From DASSUW01 sp036520135 (GTDB lineage: Bacteria > Actinomycetota > Thermoleophilia > Solirubrobacterales > Solirubrobacteraceae), in contig DATDKF010000235.1 in the NCBI GenBank assembly GCA_036520135.1, positions 1 through 17,451 on the forward strand: a stretch of 17,451 bases of DNA. Reading direction: 5' to 3'. Positions 13,979 through 17,451 of this stretch are shown here, one piece after another. Every line of letters begins with the position of its first letter. Position 1 is the first letter of the stretch. Both the position numbers and the translations under genes were made by a program. The notes under the pieces are model-generated. The model saw only the letters and a program-made list of their open reading frames with translations, was not told the origin of the DNA and ran no database searches.

Positions 13979-15331
13979 GTGCGCTGGCTGCTGCTCAAGG
14001 ACCTGCAGATCCTGCGCCGCTCGCCGCTGCTGGTCGCGCTGCTCGTGATCTACCCGATCGTGATCGCCGTGCTGTTCGGGCTCGCGCTGTCCGGCGGGCC
14101 GTCGAAGCCGAAGGTCGCGTTCGCCAACCTCGTCGCCAAGGGCGACAGCCAGTTCCAGGTCGGCGGCCGCACGCTCGACGTGCAGGACTACGCGGGGCGG
14201 CTGTTCGAGTCGATCGAGCCGGTCCGCGTGAACAGCCGCGAGGAGGCGATCGCCAAGGTCCGCGACGGCGAGGTGCTCGGCGCGCTGGTGATCCCGGAGG
14301 ACGCTACCGACCGACTGCGCTCGATGCTCGGGCTCGGCAGCGGCAGCCCGCCGACGGTCGAGGTCTACTACAACGCCGAGGACCCGGTGAAGCGGCGCTT
14401 CGTCGAGTCGACGATCGAGGCGCGGCTGGCCGAGGCCAACAAGGCGCTGTCGGACACCGTGCTGCGCGCGGCGGCCGGCTACATCGACGTGATCGTGCGC
14501 GGCGGCGACGTGTCGCTGCCGCTCGTCGGCGCGATCAACATCCTCGGGCTCCAGCGGGCGCGGGCGATCATCGACGGCGTCGCGGCGACGCTGCCGCGCG
14601 ACTCGGGCGAGCGGCAGGCGCTCGACCAGGTCTCGCGGTTCGCGCGCCTAGCGGCGGACAACCTCGACGTTTCCAAGCCGATCCTCGGCTCGATCGGGTC
14701 GCCGGTGCGGATCAAGAAGACGATCGTCGAGGGCGACCGCACGTCGCTCGACGCGTTCGCGGTGGCCGTGGCCGTGGCGGTGTCGCTGATGTTCGTGACC
14801 GTCCTGCTCGCGGCCGGCCTGCTGGCGCTCGAGCGCGAGGAGCAGGCGTTCGGCCGGCTCGTGCGCGGGCTGGTGTCGCGGTCCGCGCTGCTGGCCGAGA
14901 AGGTCGTCCTGAGCGCGCTGTGCGCGATCGCGGTGACGCTGCTGATGCTGTCCGGGCTCGCCGCGTTCGTCGGCCTCGACTGGAGCCGCATCCCGGCGTG
15001 GCTGGTCGCGCTGGCGGGCGGCGCGCTCGGCTTCGCGGCGCTCGGCGTCGCGATCGGCGGCCTCACCCGCGAGGTCCGCGCCGCCTCGCTGCTGGCCTTC
15101 CTGCTCGCCCTGCCGATCGTCTTCCTCGCGCTCGTGCCGTCGGGCAGCGTGAGCCCGGCGCTCTACGACACGGTCAACTTCGTGTCGGGCCTGTTCCCGT
15201 TCAAACCGGCGCTGCGGGCGCTCGACGGGGCGATCAACGGCGGCGAGCTACTACTTCCGATAGTCCACCTGCTGGCGCTCACGTTGGCCTTCTCGTTGTT
15301 GGCGAGGATCGCACTGCGGCGGTTCGGCTGA
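13979..15331 (+). CDS. ABC-2 type transporter permease with large ectodomain
   Basis: A 450-aa permease. One N-terminal membrane helix (residues about 17-38, LLVALLVIYPIVIAVLFGLAL) is followed by about 215 residues of soluble sequence, probably outside the cell, with features of the ABC-2 membrane 3/YhgE group (EAIAKVRDGEVLGALVIPEDA; VEVYYNAEDPVKRRFVESTIEARL). About five to six C-terminal helices start near residue 257 (AVAVAVAVSLMFVTVLLAAGLLAL), and LEREEQAFGRLVRGLVSRSALLAEKV is the typical coupling helix. The start is GTG 13979, 2 nt after the ATPase stop, so the pair is co-translated. It ends 15 nt before hemB, but hemB has its own promoter. The substrate is unknown; a link to haem or cell envelope is unproven. 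Confidence 0.9.
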   Translation: MRWLLLKDLQILRRSPLLVALLVIYPIVIAVLFGLALSGGPSKPKVAFANLVAKGDSQFQVGGRTLDVQDYAGRLFESIEPVRVNSREEAIAKVRDGEVLGALVIPEDATDRLRSMLGLGSGSPPTVEVYYNAEDPVKRRFVESTIEARLAEANKALSDTVLRAAAGYIDVIVRGGDVSLPLVGAINILGLQRARAIIDGVAATLPRDSGERQALDQVSRFARLAADNLDVSKPILGSIGSPVRIKKTIVEGDRTSLDAFAVAVAVAVSLMFVTVLLAAGLLALEREEQAFGRLVRGLVSRSALLAEKVVLSALCAIAVTLLMLSGLAAFVGLDWSRIPAWLVALAGGALGFAALGVAIGGLTREVRAASLLAFLLALPIVFLALVPSGSVSPALYDTVNFVSGLFPFKPALRALDGAINGGELLLPIVHLLALTLAFSLLARIALRRFG

Positions 15332-15333
15332 CC

Positions 15334-15339
15334 TATAGT
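15334..15339 (+). promoter_or_regulatory. -10 box of the hemB operon
   Basis: TATAGT, the strongest -10 match in the window, ends 7 nt before GTG 15347, so transcription should begin at or next to the start codon. I see no -35 match at the usual distance. Confidence 0.55.
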
Positions 15340-15346
15340 CGGGACC

Positions 15347-16321
15347 GTGAGCTTTCCCGCCACTCGCCTAAGACGCCTCCGCCGCACCGGTCTGCTGCGC
15401 GGCCTTGTGCGCGAGACCGAGCTGTCGGTCGACCACCTGATCTACCCGCTGTTCGTCGTCGCCGGCGGAGAGCGGCGCACCCCGATCCCGACGATGCCGG
15501 GCATCGAGCATCTCTCGATCGACGGCGCCGTCGAGGAGGCCGGCGAGGCCGCCGCGCTCGGCATCCCGGGCGTGCTGCTGTTCGGCCTGCCGTCGCACAA
15601 GGACGAGCAGGGCTCGGGCGCGTGGGACGACGAAGGTGTCATCCAGCTCGCCACGCGGGCGATCAAGGCGGCGCATCCCGACCTGCTCGTGATCGCCGAC
15701 CTCTGCCTGTGCGAGTACACGAGCCACGGCCACTGCGGCGTGCTGCGGCCGGACGGCGTGGTCGACAACGACGCGACGCTCGAGCTGCTCGCCCGCACGG
15801 CGGTCTCGCAGGCCGAGGCCGGCGCCGACGCGGTCGCGCCGAGCGACATGATGGACGGCCGGGTGGGCGCGCTGCGCGCGGCGCTCGACGAGCACGGCCT
15901 GTCCGAGACGCCGATCATCGCCTACAGCGCGAAGTTCGCCTCCGCGTTCTACGGCCCGTTCCGCGAGGCGGCCGACTCGGCGCCGCAGGAGGGTGACCGC
16001 CGTGGCTACCAGATGGATCCCGCCAACGCCCGCGAGGCGCTGCGCGAGGTCGCGCTCGACGCGCAGGAGGGCGCCGACGTCGTGATGGTCAAGCCGGCGC
16101 TGCCGTACCTGGACGTGATCCGGCGCGTGCGCGAGAGCACCGACCTCCCGGTCGCCGCCTACAACGTCAGCGGCGAGTACGCGATGATCAAGGCGGCGGC
16201 CGCCCAGGGCCTGCTCGACGAGCGCGCCGCGGTCCTCGAGGCGCTCACGGGCATCCGCCGCGCCGGCGCCGACATCGTGATCACCTACCACGCCAAGGAC
16301 GTCGCCCGATGGCTTCGCTGA
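15347..16321 (+). CDS. hemB: Delta-aminolevulinic acid dehydratase (porphobilinogen synthase)
   Basis: A 324-aa enzyme that condenses two 5-aminolevulinate molecules to porphobilinogen, the second committed step of tetrapyrrole synthesis, in the cytosol. Schiff-base lysines are K196 (YSAKFAS) and K249 (MVKPALPYLD). The zinc site is intact: C120, C122 and C130 in DLCLCEYTSHGHC, so this is the zinc-dependent type, not the Mg type with Asp. Length is standard. The start is GTG 15347, immediately after a TATAGT box and without a Shine-Dalgarno, which points to leaderless initiation. It overlaps the next gene by 13 nt and begins the hemB-Ahb-hemL operon. Confidence 0.97.
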   Translation: MSFPATRLRRLRRTGLLRGLVRETELSVDHLIYPLFVVAGGERRTPIPTMPGIEHLSIDGAVEEAGEAAALGIPGVLLFGLPSHKDEQGSGAWDDEGVIQLATRAIKAAHPDLLVIADLCLCEYTSHGHCGVLRPDGVVDNDATLELLARTAVSQAEAGADAVAPSDMMDGRVGALRAALDEHGLSETPIIAYSAKFASAFYGPFREAADSAPQEGDRRGYQMDPANAREALREVALDAQEGADVVMVKPALPYLDVIRRVRESTDLPVAAYNVSGEYAMIKAAAAQGLLDERAAVLEALTGIRRAGADIVITYHAKDVARWLR

Positions 16322-17373
16322 AGGTCCGCTCCCGCCGCGACGGCGCGGCGATCCCGCTCGACGAGGCGGACAAGAGGCTCCTGAACCTCATGCAGGGCAG
16401 CTTTGCGCTCGCTGCTCGGCCGTTCGCCCACGTAGCCAGGCTCGCGGGGCTGACGGAGGACGAGGTGATGGCGCGCGTCCAGCGGCTGCTCGACAAGCGG
16501 ATCATCCGCGAGATCACGCCGATCTTCGACACCCGGGCCCTCGGCTACCAGTCGATGCTCGTCGCCGCCAAGGTCGACGCCGAGCACCCGCACCGGGCCG
16601 CGCAGATCATCAACTCGCACCCCGGGGTCACGCACAACTACCTGCGCAACCACGACTTCAACCTCTGGTTCACGATCGCGGTCGAGCCCGGGTCCAAGCT
16701 CGGGCTCGACGGCACACTCGACGTGCTCGCCGCCGAGACCGGCGCCCAGTCGATCCGCCAGCTGCCGACGCTGAAGCTGTTCAAGATCCGCATGGACCTC
16801 GAGATGGAGGGCGGCACCGACGCCCTCGCGGCGCCCGGCGAGGCGGTCGAGCCGCTCGAGCTCGACCCGATCGCGGTGAGCGACGAAGACGTCGCCACGA
16901 TCGTTGCCACACAGGGCCCGATGCCGGTCGTCCCCGAGCCGTACGCGCCGGCCGCCGAGCGGCTCGGCGTCTCCCAGGACGAGGTGCTCGCCCGCCTGGG
17001 GTCGCTGCGCGAGCGCGGCGGCCTGCGGCGCGTGGCCGCGATCCTCTACCACCGCCGCGCGGGCTTCTCGGCCAACGGCATGGGGGTCTGGAAGGTGCCC
17101 GAAGCGGAGATCCTCGACACCGGCAAGCGGATGGCCGCGTTCCGCGGCATCTCGCACTGCTACCAGCGGCCGACGTATCCGGACTGGCCGTACTCGGTCT
17201 TCACGATGGCCCACGGGCGGTCCAAGGAGGAGTGCGACGCGATCCTCGACTCGATCGCCGCCGCCACCGGCATCACCGAGCGGGCGACGCTGTACTCCTC
17301 GACCGAGTTTAAGAAGGTCCGAATGCTCTACTTCACCGACGCCTTCCGGCGCTGGGAGGAGGAGCGGGCCTGA
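16309..17373 (+). CDS. Fused AhbA-AhbB-like siroheme decarboxylase / Lrp-AsnC family protein
   Basis: A 354-aa protein made of two Lrp/AsnC-like halves. Half one (about residues 15-165) has a helix-turn-helix and the AhbA-type block HNYLRNHDFNLWFTI (109-123). Half two (about 190-345) has a second helix-turn-helix-like segment and the AhbB-type block HCYQRPTYPDWPYSVFTM (283-300). In known systems AhbA and AhbB, or NirD/L/G/H, form the enzyme that decarboxylates siroheme to didecarboxysiroheme for haem or haem d1. Such proteins are often labelled AsnC regulators. Here the gene lies inside a haem operon, overlapping hemB by 13 nt, with AAGGA about 9 nt before ATG 16309. The fold is certain; enzyme versus regulator is open. 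Confidence 0.88.
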   Translation: MASLKVRSRRDGAAIPLDEADKRLLNLMQGSFALAARPFAHVARLAGLTEDEVMARVQRLLDKRIIREITPIFDTRALGYQSMLVAAKVDAEHPHRAAQIINSHPGVTHNYLRNHDFNLWFTIAVEPGSKLGLDGTLDVLAAETGAQSIRQLPTLKLFKIRMDLEMEGGTDALAAPGEAVEPLELDPIAVSDEDVATIVATQGPMPVVPEPYAPAAERLGVSQDEVLARLGSLRERGGLRRVAAILYHRRAGFSANGMGVWKVPEAEILDTGKRMAAFRGISHCYQRPTYPDWPYSVFTMAHGRSKEECDAILDSIAAATGITERATLYSSTEFKKVRMLYFTDAFRRWEEERA

Positions 17374-17451
17374 CCACCTCGCTCTCCGACGTCCGATCGG
17401 CGGAGCTGTACCGGCGGGCGGTGCACGTCCTGCCGGGCGGCGTGAACTCGC
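17370..17451 (+). CDS. hemL: Glutamate-1-semialdehyde 2,1-aminomutase, start only
   Basis: The frame after the Ahb gene reads TTSLSDVRSAELYRRAVHVLPGGVNS, the N-terminus of glutamate-1-semialdehyde aminomutase, which makes 5-aminolevulinate, the HemB substrate, in the C5 pathway. Only 27 codons are in the window. No ATG, GTG or TTG lies in frame before the conserved part. The likely start is CTG 17370, which overlaps the preceding TGA by 3 nt (CTGA) and follows the purine-rich GGAGGAGGAGC at about 5 nt. The pairing with hemB supports the call. The PLP lysine and the rest lie beyond the window. Confidence 0.82.
   Translation, partial: MTTSLSDVRSAELYRRAVHVLPGGVNS

Noticed and set aside
13529..15331. 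600-aa reading of the second ABC permease
   Set aside because: The first 150 codons are a shadow of the ATPase gene; the permease starts at GTG 13979.

Overview
The window is GC-rich DNA (third codon positions are nearly all G or C) from a bacterium, most likely a high-GC actinobacterium of the Thermoleophilia/Solirubrobacterales type. This assignment is an inference from gene content, GTG/TTG starts and repeated TAnnnT -10 boxes placed a few bases before start codons. No 16S or other marker is present. Nineteen protein-coding genes are supported; the first and last run off the window.

Left part (1-3552): a large SARP/BTAD-type ATPase regulator on the minus strand faces a small plus-strand gene for a one-helix membrane protein with two DGGPEEGxRG repeats. 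Three 7-bp repeats at exact 11-bp spacing lie between them, the layout expected of a SARP-type operator. A gene-poor stretch follows, with one doubtful 39-codon ORF and an 11-bp perfect hairpin. It ends in the 3' half of a tRNA, apparently tRNA-Ile(GAT), cut at the anticodon loop and followed by its own terminator. This looks like an attachment-site scar and may mark a junction between accessory DNA (left) and older chromosome (right).

Middle part (3553-11937): a MmcQ/YjbR protein and a bifunctional-nuclease-family protein come first. Next is a minus-strand run of translationally coupled genes: PLP aminotransferase, D-Ala-D-Ala ligase and PadR regulator, then across a 40-bp gap with two related operators a DrrAB-like ABC exporter. 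A divergent plus-strand pair (DUF4126 membrane protein and an alkaline-phosphatase-superfamily phosphodiesterase) ends tail to tail with a YmdB-type metallophosphoesterase.

Right part (11960-17451): an AI-2E-family transporter with a zinc-ribbon tail, an ABC ATPase/permease pair whose ATPase carries an in-frame insert of about 25 residues that looks like an inserted sequence, and then a tetrapyrrole operon: hemB, a fused AhbA-AhbB-like (siroheme decarboxylase family) protein, and the start of hemL. HemB and HemL make early precursors (5-aminolevulinate and porphobilinogen). The Ahb-like protein suggests either control of the operon or a siroheme-dependent route to heme.

The most notable points are the tRNA half, the in-frame insert, the SARP-type repeats beside the repeat-bearing small membrane protein, the fused Ahb protein, and the overlapping divergent leaderless promoters near 11950. 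I see no CRISPR array, complete transposon or rRNA.
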